Source: Sulfitobacter sp. THAF37
GTDB lineage: Bacteria; Pseudomonadota; Alphaproteobacteria; Rhodobacterales; Rhodobacteraceae
Length of the DNA stretch: 64,000 nt
Direction: 5' to 3'
NCBI RefSeq assembly: GCF_009363555.1
Contig: NZ_CP045374.1
Span: 62,001-126,000 of the forward strand
Of this stretch, positions 8,876 to 17,562 are shown piece by piece (positions within the stretch are counted from its first letter, which is position 1; each line of letters starts with the position of its first letter). Under the pieces are notes generated by a model. It was not told the origin of the DNA. It saw only the letters and a program-made list of their open reading frames with translations, and made no database searches. The position numbers and the translations under genes are program-made.

Positions 8876-9570
8876 TGGCAGAGTTCGACATCATGAAGGA
8901 AAAACTGTCCAACGCACAGATCGCCTGGCGCGCTGCGCAGGACATCGAGGACGGATCATACGTCAACCTCGGGATCGGCTTCCCCGAGATGATCGCCAAA
9001 TTCCAGCCCGAAGGCCGCGATGTAACCTATCACACCGAAAACGGGGTGCTGGGCTTTGGCAAGGCCCCGGCAGAGGGGGAAGAAGACTGGGACCTGATCA
9101 ATGCGGGCAAGAAAGCGATCACCCTGAACCCGGGCGCTGCGTTCTTTCACCACGCCGACAGTTTCGCCATGGTGCGCGGCGGGCATCTGGACCTTGCCGT
9201 GCTGGGCGCCTACCAGGTCGCGCAGAACGGCGATCTGGCCAACTGGCGCGTGGGCAGCAAGGGCGTCCCGGCGGTGGGCGGCGCGATGGACCTCGTGCAC
9301 GGCGCGCGGCGGGTGGCGGTCGTCACCGACCACGTGACCAAGGACGGCGGCCCCAAGCTGGTGGAATCCTGCACCTTCCCGCTGACCGGCGTGGGCTGCG
9401 TCACGCGCGTCTATACCTCGCTCGCCGTGATCGACGTAACCGACCGCGGCTTTGTCCTGCGCGAGAAACTGCCCGGCCTCGAAATGGACGCCTTGCAGGC
9501 CGTCACCGGCGCAACCCTTCACACCGACGGCCAGGTGGCCGACCTGAACGTACCAAAGGATCTGGAATGA
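8875..9570 (+). CDS. pcaJ: 3-oxoadipate CoA-transferase subunit B
   Basis: Beta subunit of 231 residues. The catalytic glutamate that forms the CoA thioester intermediate is E55 in HTENGVLGFG, and NLGIGFPEMIAKF precedes it, as in other B subunits. The frame is open far upstream through pcaI, but the ATG at 8875 coupled to the pcaI stop is the sensible start; ATG at 8893 is an alternative. The gene is coupled to pcaF by an ATGA overlap. Confidence 0.93.
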   Translation: MAEFDIMKEKLSNAQIAWRAAQDIEDGSYVNLGIGFPEMIAKFQPEGRDVTYHTENGVLGFGKAPAEGEEDWDLINAGKKAITLNPGAAFFHHADSFAMVRGGHLDLAVLGAYQVAQNGDLANWRVGSKGVPAVGGAMDLVHGARRVAVVTDHVTKDGGPKLVESCTFPLTGVGCVTRVYTSLAVIDVTDRGFVLREKLPGLEMDALQAVTGATLHTDGQVADLNVPKDLE

Positions 9571-10766
9571 ACGACGTCTACATCTGCGACTACATCCGCA
9601 CCCCCATCGGCCGCTACGGCGGCGCGCTCTCCTCCGTCCGGGCGGACGACCTCGGCGCGATCCCGCTCCGGGCGCTGGCCGATCGCAACCCCGACATGGA
9701 CCTGTCCGCCATCGACGAAGTGCTCTTCGGCTGCGCCAATCAGGCGGGCGAGGACAACCGGAACGTGGCCCGCATGTCGCTGCTGCTGGCGGGCTATCCC
9801 GACGCGGTGCCCGGCGCCACGATCAACCGCCTCTGCGGGTCGGGCATGGATGCGATCATCACCGCCGCCCGCGCGATCCGCGCCGGGGAGGCACATCTGA
9901 TCGTCGCCGGTGGCGTGGAAAGCATGTCGCGCGCGCCCTTCGTGATGCCCAAGGCCGACGCCGCCTTTTCGCGCAGCAACGAGGTATTTGACACCACCAT
10001 CGGCTGGCGCTTTGTCAACAAGCTGATGAAATCCCAGTACGGCGTCGATTCCATGCCGGAGACTGCCGAAAACGTGGCCGAAGATTTCGGCATCGCCCGC
10101 GAAGACCAGGACGCCTTTGCCCTGCGGTCACAGCACAGGGCCGGGGCCGCCATGGAAAACGGCCGCCTCGCCAAAGAGATCGTCCCGGTCAGCATCCCGC
10201 AGCGCAGGGGCGACCCGGTCGTTGTGTCGCAGGACGAACATCCCCGCCCCGACACCACGCCCGAGGCGCTGCAAAAGCTCAAACCCTTCGTCAAGGCGGA
10301 TGGCACGATCACCGCGGGCAACGCCTCGGGTGTCAACGACGGCGCCGCCGCGCTGATCATCGCCTCCGCCGAGGCCGTCGAGAAACACGGGCTGAAACCC
10401 ATTGCCAAGGTGCTGGGCGGCGCGACCGCCGGGGTGCCGCCGCGCATCATGGGGATCGGTCCCGCCCCCGCGTCGAAAAAGCTGATGGCGCGGCTGGGGC
10501 TCAAGCAACAGGACTTCTCGGTCATCGAACTGAACGAAGCCTTCGCCTCCCAAGGGCTGGCCACCCTGCGCGACCTGGGCATCGCCGACGACGATCCGCG
10601 CGTGAACCCCAATGGCGGTGCCATCTCGCTGGGTCATCCGCTGGGCATGTCCGGCGCGCGCATCACCGGCTCGGCGATGCTGGGGCTGGAACCGGGTCAG
10701 AAAGCACTGGCGACCATGTGCATCGGCGTGGGCCAGGGCATCGCCGTCGCAATCGAAGCGGTCTGA
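9567..10766 (+). CDS. pcaF: 3-oxoadipyl-CoA thiolase
   Basis: Thiolase that splits 3-oxoadipyl-CoA to succinyl-CoA and acetyl-CoA. The 399 residues show the nucleophilic C90 in NRLCGSGMDAI, the GGVESMSRAP loop, the catalytic His near 357 in GGAISLGHPLGMSG and C385 in ATMCIGVGQG. It closes the pcaIJF operon; a strong hairpin follows. General acetyl-CoA acetyltransferases look similar, but the operon settles the role. Confidence 0.94.
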   Translation: MNDVYICDYIRTPIGRYGGALSSVRADDLGAIPLRALADRNPDMDLSAIDEVLFGCANQAGEDNRNVARMSLLLAGYPDAVPGATINRLCGSGMDAIITAARAIRAGEAHLIVAGGVESMSRAPFVMPKADAAFSRSNEVFDTTIGWRFVNKLMKSQYGVDSMPETAENVAEDFGIAREDQDAFALRSQHRAGAAMENGRLAKEIVPVSIPQRRGDPVVVSQDEHPRPDTTPEALQKLKPFVKADGTITAGNASGVNDGAAALIIASAEAVEKHGLKPIAKVLGGATAGVPPRIMGIGPAPASKKLMARLGLKQQDFSVIELNEAFASQGLATLRDLGIADDDPRVNPNGGAISLGHPLGMSGARITGSAMLGLEPGQKALATMCIGVGQGIAVAIEAV

Positions 10767-10772
10767 CCGGGG

Positions 10773-10797
10773 CAGCGGGGCCGCAGCCCCGCTGTTT
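10773..10797 (+). terminator. Terminator hairpin after pcaF
   Basis: A 9-bp perfect stem (10773-10781 with 10786-10794) with a 4-nt loop lies 6 bases after the pcaF stop and is followed by TTT. The T-run is short, so termination may be partial, but the position fits the end of pcaIJF. Confidence 0.65.
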
Positions 10798-10835
10798 CCG
10801 CAATGCTGCAATGCAGAAATGTCATGGCCCGGCTA

Positions 10836-10864
10836 TTGTGCAGCTGCAGCGTTAGCGATATAAC
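10836..10864 (+). promoter_or_regulatory. Sigma-70-like promoter of the small RNA
   Basis: TTGTGC (10836-10841) and TATAAC (10859-10864) are separated by 17 bases and lie just before the two-hairpin RNA. Transcription would begin near 10871. The match to the -35 and -10 consensus is good for this GC-rich genome. Confidence 0.5.
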
Positions 10865-10870
10865 CTTTCT

Positions 10871-10950
10871 TGTAGTCGGTCTTCTCCTCCTCCCTGGACC
10901 GACGCGGATTAGCGGCGGCATCCACCTCCTCCCGGGTGCCGCCGTTTTCC
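10871..10950 (+). ncRNA. Small RNA with two anti-Shine-Dalgarno loops (CcsR / cuckoo-RNA type)
   Basis: Two perfect hairpins follow one another. Stem GTCGGTC/GACCGAC (10875-10881 with 10897-10903) has a loop containing CTCCTCCCT. Stem CGGCGGCA/TGCCGCCG (10913-10920 with 10937-10944) has a loop containing CCTCCTCCC and is followed by TTTTCCTTTT, so it doubles as a terminator. Paired stem-loops exposing CUCCUCCC are the signature of the alphaproteobacterial cuckoo RNAs, which include the CcsR RNAs of Rhodobacter sphaeroides; there they act in stress response and C1 metabolism. A sigma-70-like promoter lies just upstream. The loops could pair with ribosome sites of mRNAs or titrate regulators. 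Known CcsR genes usually sit behind a DUF1127 gene; none is present here. Length about 75-80 nt is estimated. Confidence 0.72.
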
Positions 10951-10984
10951 TTTTCTCCCCGTCATTTCCGCGGCACGCCGCGCA

Positions 10985-11003
10985 GGGTGCCAGGCTGGCA
11001 CCC
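10985..11003. repeat. Perfect inverted repeat upstream of davA
   Basis: GGGTGCCA-GGC-TGGCACCC is an 8-bp perfect inverted repeat with a 3-base centre, 92 bases before davA. There is no T-run, so it is more likely a regulator site or leader hairpin than a terminator. The rest of 10951-11094 shows a TTGACG box at 11013 with only a weak -10 and nothing else. Confidence 0.4.
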
Positions 11004-11094
11004 GGAACCCGGTTGACGATCGGGCGCGAAAATCGAACTGATGGGCAGAACGCCAGGGTTCGGCACCCGGCAGACAGGACAACAGGATGACCCC

Positions 11095-11895
11095 ATGAAG
11101 ATCGCCTGCATGCAGGTCCCGCCCATCCGCACGGACCCGCCGCGCGCGCTGGACCGGCTGGCGCGTGCCGCACGGGATGCCCGCGCGCTTGGCTGCGATC
11201 TGCTGATCACCCCCGAAATGTACCTCACCGGCTACAACATCGGTGCCGGGGCCGTATCGCAGCTGGCCCAGCCGCGCGACGGCGCACTGGCCCGCGCGGT
11301 GGCCGACCTTGCCCGGCAGACGGGCCTCGCCATTCTCTTCGGCTTCCCCGAACGGGACCGTGACCGGCTCTACAACGCGGCGCAGCTTGTGGATGCGGGC
11401 GGTGCCGCGCTCTGCACCTACCGCAAAACGCACCTCTTCGGCGATGTGGACGCAACGCAGTTTCACCCCGGCCCTGCCCGCAGCCCGGTCGTCACGCTGA
11501 ACGGCTGGCGCGTCGCGCTCGCCATCTGCTACGACATCGAATTTCCCGAACTGGCCCGCGCCAGTGCCCGGGACGGGGCCGAGGCGCTGCTGGTGCCCAC
11601 CGCCAACATGGCACCCTACCTGTCGGTGCCGAACCGCCTCGTGCCCGCGCGGGCCGAAGAGAACGGCATCTTCGTCGCCTACGCCAATTACATCGGCCGC
11701 GAAGACGGCTTTGACTACTGCGGCCTGTCCTGCATCTGCGACCCGTCTGGCGCGGACCTCGCCCGTGCCGGCACCGGCGAAGGGCTGATCGCCGCTTCGC
11801 TTGACCGCGCCCGCATCGCGCAGGTACGGCAGGGCGTGAACTACCTGGCGGACCGGCGGCCCGACGTCTACCTTCCCGCCCCAGAGGACGACTGA
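11095..11895 (+). CDS. davA: 5-aminopentanamidase (delta-aminovaleramidase), nitrilase family
   Basis: Carbon-nitrogen hydrolase of 266 residues with the catalytic triad E41 (TPEMYLTGYNIG), K111 (YRKTHLFGD) and C145 (ICYDIEFPE). The ICYDIEFPE, LVPTANM and YANY segments agree closely with Pseudomonas DavA as I recall it, which hydrolyses 5-aminovaleramide to 5-aminovalerate and ammonia. The next gene encodes the lysine 2-monooxygenase that makes that amide, which strongly supports the call. The start at 11095 has AGGA 8-11 bases upstream; an ATG at 11041 is in frame but without a ribosome site. Other short-chain amidase activities are possible. Confidence 0.85.
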   Translation: MKIACMQVPPIRTDPPRALDRLARAARDARALGCDLLITPEMYLTGYNIGAGAVSQLAQPRDGALARAVADLARQTGLAILFGFPERDRDRLYNAAQLVDAGGAALCTYRKTHLFGDVDATQFHPGPARSPVVTLNGWRVALAICYDIEFPELARASARDGAEALLVPTANMAPYLSVPNRLVPARAEENGIFVAYANYIGREDGFDYCGLSCICDPSGADLARAGTGEGLIAASLDRARIAQVRQGVNYLADRRPDVYLPAPEDD

Positions 11896-11900
11896 CACCG

Positions 11901-13574
11901 ATGCACGACCCCGACAGACCCGCCCCCGCCGTCACCGCCTTCGGCCCCGATTTCACCTTTGCCTACGATCAGTGGATCAAGCACCCCGACGGCATCGGTT
12001 CGGTCCCGGCGGAAAGCCACGGCAGCAAGGTGGCGATCATCGGCGCCGGGATTTCCGGCATGGTCTGCGCCTACGAGCTGATGAAACTGGGCCTGCACCC
12101 GGTGGTGTACGAGGCGGGCCAGCTTGGCGGACGCCTGCGCAGCCAGGCTTTCGAAGGGTCCGACGGCGCCATCGCCGAACTGGGCGGCATGCGCTTTCCG
12201 ATCTCCTCCACCGCCTTCTATCACTACGTGGACAGGCTGGGCATCGCCTCCCGCCCCTTTCCCAACCCCCTGACGCCCGCCGCGGGGTCCACCGTGATCG
12301 ACCTCGCGGGCCAGACGCTCTACGCAGAAAGCCTCGATGACCTGCCGCCGCTCTACCGCGAAGTCAGCGACGCCTACGATCAGGCGCTTGAGGATCATGT
12401 GCAGTTCTCGGCCCTGCGCGCCGCCGTGCGCGACCGCGACGCCGCCCGCGTCAAGGAGCTGTGGAATCCCATCGTGCGCGACTGGGACGACCGCAGCTTC
12501 TACGACTTCATCGCCTCCTCGGACGCCTTCCGCAGGCTCAGCTTCCGTCACCGCGAAGTCTTTGGCCAGGTCGGCTTCGGCACCGGGGGCTGGGACAGCG
12601 ACTTTGCCAACACGATGCTGGAAATCCTGCGTGTGAACCTTCTGGGCTTCGACGACGACCAGCGGTACATGGTTGGCGGCGTCCAGCAGGTGCCAAAGGG
12701 CCTGTGGACACGCCAGCCCGACCGCATGGCCCATTGGCCCGCAGGCACCTCGCTGCAAAAGCTGCATGGCGGTTCCACCCTGCCCGGCGTCGTCGCGGTC
12801 CACCGCGAAGGCGACGAAGGCCCCTTCATCCTGCGCGACCGCTGGGGCCGCACCGAACGCTACGACGCGGTGATCAGCACCTGCCAAAGCTGGGTGCTCA
12901 GCACCGCCATCGACTTTGACGAACGGCTGCTCAGCCAGAACATGTGGATGGCACTGGACCGGACCCGCTACATGCAGTCGTCCAAGACCTTCGTGATGGT
13001 GGACCGCCCCTTCTGGCGCGACCGCGACCCGGCCACCGGGCACGAACGGATGAGCGTCACCCTCACCGACCGGATGACCCGCGGCACCTATCTGTTCGAA
13101 AACGGCCCGGACGAGCCCGCCGTCATCTGCCTGACCTATTCATGGATGTCGGATGCGCTGAAGATGGAGCCGCTGTCGGTCAACCGCCGCGTCGAACTGG
13201 CGCTCGACGTGCTGCGCAAGATCTACCCCCAGGTGGATATCGCCAGCCACATCGTCGGCAACCCGATCACCGTCAGCTGGGAAAGCGACGAGAACTTCCT
13301 CGGCGCGTTCAAGGGCGCCCTGCCCGGCCATTACCGCTACAACTACCGCATGTTCGGCCATTTCATGCAGGCGGACATGCCGCCGCAGGAAAAGGGCCTC
13401 TTCATCGCGGGCGACGGCATCAGCTGGACCCCTGCCTGGGTCGAGGGCGCCGTGCAGACCGCGCTGAACGCGGTCTGGGGGGTGATGACCCACATGGGCG
13501 GCGCAACCCGGCCCGGCAATCCCGGCCCCGGCGACATGTACCCGGAACACGGCCCGATCGACCTGGGGGATTAG
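11901..13574 (+). CDS. davB: L-lysine 2-monooxygenase (flavin amine oxidase family)
   Basis: FAD enzyme of 557 residues that decarboxylates and oxidises L-lysine to 5-aminovaleramide. The dinucleotide motif GAGISG is at 48-53, followed by E-GGRLRSQAF, and the C-terminal FAD region GLFIAGDGISWTPAWVEGAVQT is intact. The N-terminal FGPDFTFAYDQW, the GGMRFPISSTAFYHYVD block and the C-terminal NPGPGDMYPEHGPI agree with Pseudomonas DavB as I remember it. Tryptophan 2-monooxygenase (IaaM) has the same fold and similar length, so activity on tryptophan should be kept in mind, but the DavA-like partner favours lysine. It follows davA by 5 bases and converges on the aminotransferase. Confidence 0.85.
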   Translation: MHDPDRPAPAVTAFGPDFTFAYDQWIKHPDGIGSVPAESHGSKVAIIGAGISGMVCAYELMKLGLHPVVYEAGQLGGRLRSQAFEGSDGAIAELGGMRFPISSTAFYHYVDRLGIASRPFPNPLTPAAGSTVIDLAGQTLYAESLDDLPPLYREVSDAYDQALEDHVQFSALRAAVRDRDAARVKELWNPIVRDWDDRSFYDFIASSDAFRRLSFRHREVFGQVGFGTGGWDSDFANTMLEILRVNLLGFDDDQRYMVGGVQQVPKGLWTRQPDRMAHWPAGTSLQKLHGGSTLPGVVAVHREGDEGPFILRDRWGRTERYDAVISTCQSWVLSTAIDFDERLLSQNMWMALDRTRYMQSSKTFVMVDRPFWRDRDPATGHERMSVTLTDRMTRGTYLFENGPDEPAVICLTYSWMSDALKMEPLSVNRRVELALDVLRKIYPQVDIASHIVGNPITVSWESDENFLGAFKGALPGHYRYNYRMFGHFMQADMPPQEKGLFIAGDGISWTPAWVEGAVQTALNAVWGVMTHMGGATRPGNPGPGDMYPEHGPIDLGD

Positions 13575-13581
13575 GCCTGGC

Positions 13582-14955
13582 TCAGGCGATTTCGCCCGCG
13601 AATTCACCGATCGCCTCGCCCAGGACATCGACGATCCGGTCGCATTGTTCGGGCGTGATGATCAACGGCGGGGACAGCACCAGCCGGTCGCCCACGGGCC
13701 GCACGATCACGCCCCGCTCCACGCATTTCTGGAAAATCCGCTGGCCGCAACCCAGAGCCGGGTCCATGCCCGCCCGCGTCTGCTTGTCGGCCACCATGTC
13801 CACCGCCAACATCAGGCCATGCCCGCGTACGTCGCCCACGCCGGGCAGATCCGCCAGCCGCTGTGCGGTCTTTTGCAGATAGGCACCCGAGCTTGCCGCA
13901 TTGGCCAGCATCCCCTCGTTCTCCATGATCTCGACGTTCTTCAGCGCCGCGGCGCAGGCCACCGGATGCCCCCAGTAGGTCAGGCCCATCGAAAACGTCG
14001 CACCCTCCGCCTGCGGATGGCTGATCACATCGTAGATTTCATCCGACAGGATCGTCGCGCCCAGCGGAATGTAGCCCGATGTGATCCCCTTGGCCGATAC
14101 GATGATGTCGGGCTGGCAGTCGAACACCGCCTCGGACGCGAACCAGTGGCCCAGCCGGCCAAAGGCGGTCACGACCTCGTCCGCGATATAAAGGATGTCG
14201 TGGCGCGCACAGACCTCCTTCATCCGCCTGTGATAACCCGCGGGGGCGATCAGCACCCCGCCCGCGCCCATGATCGGCTCTGCGATGAACGCGGCGATAT
14301 TGTCCGCGCCGTTGTTCGCAATCGCCGTTTCGAACTCCCGCACGAGGTGGTCGCAATACTGCGCCTCGGTCTGGTCCTCCGGCTTGGCGTACATGTTCGC
14401 CGCCGAGACATAGCGGATGATGTCATCCGCGATCCGGTTGAACCCGGTCTTGGTGCCCTCGATCCCGGTCAGGTTCGCCGCGAAATAGGTCGCGCCATGA
14501 TAGGCGTAATTGCGCGAGATGATCTTTTTCTTTGTCCGCTTGCCGCGCATCTCGTGGTAGAAATGCGCGATCCGCACCGCCGCCTCGTTCGCGGTGCTGC
14601 CGCCGCAGGAATAAAAGACGTGGTTCAGATCGCCCGGCGCATGATCGGCCAGCCAGGCACCGAACTCCGCCGCCGGAACATTGGTGCTGTGGCCGAAGGG
14701 GTTGTAATACTGCATGTCCATCACCTGTTTGGCGATGGCCTCTGCCATGTCCTTGCGGCCATGACCGATGTTGACGCACCACAGGCCCGCGATCCCGTCC
14801 AGCAGCTTGCGCCCGCTGCTGTCGGTCACATGGATACCGCTGGCGCCCTCGATGACCTGGCTGCCCTCTTCCTTGAAGCTGGCGAAATCCGTGTAGGGAT
14901 GCAGCAGATGCGCACGGTCCATTTCCCAGGCGCTGCGTGTGTTCAGACGTGTCAT
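13582..14955 (-). CDS. Class III omega-aminotransferase (PLP-dependent)
   Basis: Aminotransferase of 457 residues of the omega-amino acid/diamine:pyruvate group. The N-terminal [18 protein letters not shown], the YNPFGHSTN and [19 protein letters not shown] regions, the [16 protein letters not shown] aspartate and the PLP lysine in [17 protein letters not shown] are all present. The ATG at 14955 has AAAGGA upstream; the longer frame to 15150 runs antisense to nothing useful and overlaps the DUF3237 gene. It faces davAB tail to tail with a 7-bp gap. A role as 5-aminovalerate aminotransferase is attractive but inferred; taurine, beta-alanine or putrescine are alternatives. Confidence 0.88.
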   Translation of the reverse strand: MTRLNTRSAWEMDRAHLLHPYTDFASFKEEGSQVIEGASGIHVTDSSGRKLLDGIAGLWCVNIGHGRKDMAEAIAKQVMDMQYYNPFGHSTNVPAAEFGAWLADHAPGDLNHVFYSCGGSTANEAAVRIAHFYHEMRGKRTKKKIISRNYAYHGATYFAANLTGIEGTKTGFNRIADDIIRYVSAANMYAKPEDQTEAQYCDHLVREFETAIANNGADNIAAFIAEPIMGAGGVLIAPAGYHRRMKEVCARHDILYIADEVVTAFGRLGHWFASEAVFDCQPDIIVSAKGITSGYIPLGATILSDEIYDVISHPQAEGATFSMGLTYWGHPVACAAALKNVEIMENEGMLANAASSGAYLQKTAQRLADLPGVGDVRGHGLMLAVDMVADKQTRAGMDPALGCGQRIFQKCVERGVIVRPVGDRLVLSPPLIITPEQCDRIVDVLGEAIGEFAGEIA

Positions 14956-14998
14956 GTCGATCCTTTCCAAATGTTCGACCCGGGCTGCGCGCGGCCCC

Positions 14999-15478
14999 TC
15001 AGACCGCGGCGTGCCAAAGTTCGATGAATACGTTGCCCTCGTCATCGGCGGGCGCATAGGCGGTGCCGAACAGCACCATATCGGCCAGCGCCGCATGAGG
15101 GCCCGGCGGCACCTCCAGCTCGGCGCGGGTGCGGCCGTGGAAACTGCCATCAGCCTGCGGCACCATACGCCCGGCGTTATGGACCATCACCACCGTACCA
15201 TCTTCCAGCTCCAGGAAATAGCGCGCCTCGATCTCGTAGGTGCCATCCGCAAGGCGGCGCGCGAAATCCGCACCGCCGGGCAGGATCGTCGCGCGCCAGT
15301 CCGACGCCGCGGCCGCGCCGCCGGTGATCGGGAACATCGCCCGGCCGGTGCCCCGGCTGGTGTCGAATTCCGTCGCCGGTCCGATCTCGGCCCGGATCGA
15401 ACAGACCCGCGTCAGACGGGGCTGACCGGGCGACAGCGGCGCGCCCAGGGTCGTGATGTCGGGGCATTCACCGCGCAT
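14999..15478 (-). CDS. DUF3237-domain protein
   Basis: Small cytosolic protein of 159 residues. The [43 protein letters not shown] and HNAGRMV segments follow the DUF3237 (beta-barrel, lipocalin-like) pattern, whose function is unknown. The ATG at 15478 is chosen because GGAGG precedes it by 7 bases. It overlaps the end of the TetR gene by 11 bases and is followed 43 bases later by the aminotransferase, so the three probably form one operon, which may point to amine or aromatic side-chain metabolism. Confidence 0.82.
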   Translation of the reverse strand: MRGECPDITTLGAPLSPGQPRLTRVCSIRAEIGPATEFDTSRGTGRAMFPITGGAAAASDWRATILPGGADFARRLADGTYEIEARYFLELEDGTVVMVHNAGRMVPQADGSFHGRTRAELEVPPGPHAALADMVLFGTAYAPADDEGNVFIELWHAAV

Positions 15479-16172
15479 GGGTGATCCTCCCGTCAAACAG
15501 CGTCAGGTCAGCGTCCATCCCCGCGACCGCAGGCGCGGCAAGGGTCGCGTCATCGAAGACGCAGGCCAGAAAAGGCTGCATCCGCGCCGACACCAGCGCG
15601 TCATGGTCGGCCAGGGTCATCTGCGGCTCCGTGATCAGCGACAGATAGCAGGGCATCCACAGATCGTGCAGCATCCGCGCCAGCACCCGCACATCCATCT
15701 CCGCCCCGGATCGGGTGCGCAGCGCATAGGCACCAAGCCGCGCCGCAATCGCATCGACCAGCAGGCGCGAGGTGTTGCGGTAGCGCGCCGACAGCTCCGT
15801 CTCCGGCCGCCGGATCACCGACGCCTCGGCATAGCGCCAGACCCGCCGCGACGCGATATCCAGCGTCTCCTGCGAAATCGTGGAAAACAGATCCACCACC
15901 ACGTCGATCAGGGGCACATCCCGCAGCACGGGCCGCAGCGATCCGGTCTCGCGCTTGCGCCGTGTGCCGTCCTCTATGATGGCGACCAGCAGACCGTCCT
16001 TGGACCCGAAATAGTTGAACACCGTCGGCGCCGACACCTCGCAGGCCGCGGCGATGTCCGCGATCGTGGTGGCATCGACGCCCTTTCGCCCGAACAGCTC
16101 GATCGCCGCCGCGACGATGTCGTCGTGGCGCCTGGCCTTCTTGCGATCCCGCAAACCGGAGTCCACGACCAT
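15468..16172 (-). CDS. TetR-family transcriptional regulator
   Basis: Regulator of 234 residues. The N-terminal HTH (RHDDIVAAAIELFGRKGVDATTIADIAAACEVSAPTVFNYFGSKDGLL region, residues 15-60) is a clear TetR_N domain; the ligand domain has no recognisable specificity. It is the first gene of the TetR-DUF3237-aminotransferase operon, with an AT-rich inverted repeat just upstream, so autorepression is likely. Confidence 0.9.
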   Translation of the reverse strand: MVVDSGLRDRKKARRHDDIVAAAIELFGRKGVDATTIADIAAACEVSAPTVFNYFGSKDGLLVAIIEDGTRRKRETGSLRPVLRDVPLIDVVVDLFSTISQETLDIASRRVWRYAEASVIRRPETELSARYRNTSRLLVDAIAARLGAYALRTRSGAEMDVRVLARMLHDLWMPCYLSLITEPQMTLADHDALVSARMQPFLACVFDDATLAAPAVAGMDADLTLFDGRITHAR

Positions 16173-16189
16173 GACAGATGTCCTTTTAC

Positions 16190-16223
16190 CTCATAAAATT
16201 TTTTAGCGCATAAAAATTATGAG
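16190..16223. promoter_or_regulatory. AT-rich inverted repeat before the TetR gene, candidate operator
   Basis: CTCATAA (16190-16196) and TTATGAG (16217-16223) form perfect 7-bp arms separated by 20 AT-rich bases, starting 18 bases upstream of the TetR start. Spacing of about two helical turns and the location overlapping the promoter are as expected for an autoregulatory TetR site. Confidence 0.5.
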
Positions 16224-16284
16224 TCAATCGGCTTCATCCGCGCAGGCGCGGCAGGCCCGAACCGCCTTCGGGATCGGTGCTTTG

Positions 16285-17562
16285 CTAGGCTGCTGTCTCC
16301 AGCCCGTCGAATGCGTCCGGCATCATGTCCCGCCAGAAGGCGACCATCTCGGTCACACACAGCGCCGACCTCCAGCCCAGCCGTGAAAACTCGGATTTCA
16401 GCAGCTCGTCGTCGAGCCAGGCCAGAAACAGGCGGCGGTCGGCATCGCGCTGGGTGGGGCTGCGGGCCGCGACGATCTCCTGCACCCGCGCCATGATCGC
16501 GGCACGCGCCTTGCGCTCTTCGTCCACCAGCTGCGCACGCGCGGCCTCGGCACTGTCGACCTCGCGCGCCTGGGTCATCCGCGCGCTTGCCGCCGCCTTG
16601 GCACGGTCGCTGGGTTCGGGGGGCGCGGGCGCCTTGTAGTCATCGCGCAGCGCGGCGCGAAGATAGCCGATCGGGCTTTCCACCGCCCCCCTGCCCTTCA
16701 GATAGGACACCTTTTCAGCGACATACACCTCACCATGTTCAGAGATCCACTGCCGCGCCAGCCGGTCGCTGACACCCAGTTCCATCAGGCTGGCATAGAC
16801 CGGCCCCTGCCGCAGCCCTTCGCCATCGTCGATGTCGAGCATGGCAAGCTGCGGGTTCTCCCTGATCCGAAAACGGATGTCGCTGACCTGACGGCCCATC
16901 TTGTGCAGCTCCGGCTCGATCAGGATGTTGGAGGTCTTGTTCACCTCCGCCACGGCGGGTTTGATGATCTTCGCGTTGAGGTGCTTGAAGCTCTCGTAAT
17001 AGGCGCTGCCGTCCACTCCCATCAGGCGGCGGAACAGGTCGATGGGCCACCAGCCCGTCGACCCGGTGCGCACGAAGCGATAGCAGTTTTCGTAAAGCGC
17101 CAGCGCATGGCCCGAGGTAAAGCGCCGCTGGATGTTCAGGTTGATCAGGGCAAAGACCTTGGGGTCGTGAAGCTTCTCGGCCAATGCTGGCGAATAGGCA
17201 TATTCGCAGACCCCGCCCGACAGTTTCGCATAGGACAACAGCGCCGACACACCCCATTCCTGCCGCCCGTTGGCATCCAGCATGTCCCATTCCGCCGTCG
17301 TTTCCGCCAGGCTGCGCAGCGACTGTTTCAGCGTGTCCATGTCGTTGGAATTGTACCCCACCATCATGCACAGGGTCCGGGCGTCGATCTGATGCCTGCT
17401 GGATGTGACCAGCCTGTCGTAGGCATTCAGCAGCAGCACATTGCTGAGCTTGCGCTGCAACAGCGTCAGCTTGCCCGACACATGAATTGCGGCGACGTTC
17501 TTTTTCACCGACTGGCGGCGCAATGCACCTGTCAGCTTTTCATGGGGAATGGTCCGTTCCAT
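16285..17562 (-). CDS. Plasmid replication initiator (Rep_3 / RepB type)
   Basis: Initiator protein of about 425 residues. The N-terminal half (for example SGKLTLLQRKLSNVLLLNAYDRL, residues near 20-45, and GHALALYENCYRFV) fits the paired winged-helix fold of Rep_3-type plasmid initiators, which bind iterons and open the origin. The C-terminal third is charged and Ala-rich (REVDSAEAARAQLVDEERKARAAI), possibly coiled coil. It is divergent from parA across a roughly 560-bp non-coding region, the usual arrangement in Rhodobacteraceae replicons. The start may be ATG 17562 or GTG 17586; neither has a strong ribosome site. Confidence 0.82.
   Translation of the reverse strand: MERTIPHEKLTGALRRQSVKKNVAAIHVSGKLTLLQRKLSNVLLLNAYDRLVTSSRHQIDARTLCMMVGYNSNDMDTLKQSLRSLAETTAEWDMLDANGRQEWGVSALLSYAKLSGGVCEYAYSPALAEKLHDPKVFALINLNIQRRFTSGHALALYENCYRFVRTGSTGWWPIDLFRRLMGVDGSAYYESFKHLNAKIIKPAVAEVNKTSNILIEPELHKMGRQVSDIRFRIRENPQLAMLDIDDGEGLRQGPVYASLMELGVSDRLARQWISEHGEVYVAEKVSYLKGRGAVESPIGYLRAALRDDYKAPAPPEPSDRAKAAASARMTQAREVDSAEAARAQLVDEERKARAAIMARVQEIVAARSPTQRDADRRLFLAWLDDELLKSEFSRLGWRSALCVTEMVAFWRDMMPDAFDGLETAA

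Noticed and set aside
11901..13574. Indole-3-acetic acid synthesis (IaaM with an amidase)
   Set aside because: Amine oxidase length and an adjacent amidase would fit, but sequence blocks agree better with lysine monooxygenase and 5-aminovaleramidase.
13645..15027. 460-residue plus-strand frame opposite the aminotransferase
   Set aside because: Antisense shadow; the minus strand carries an intact PLP enzyme.
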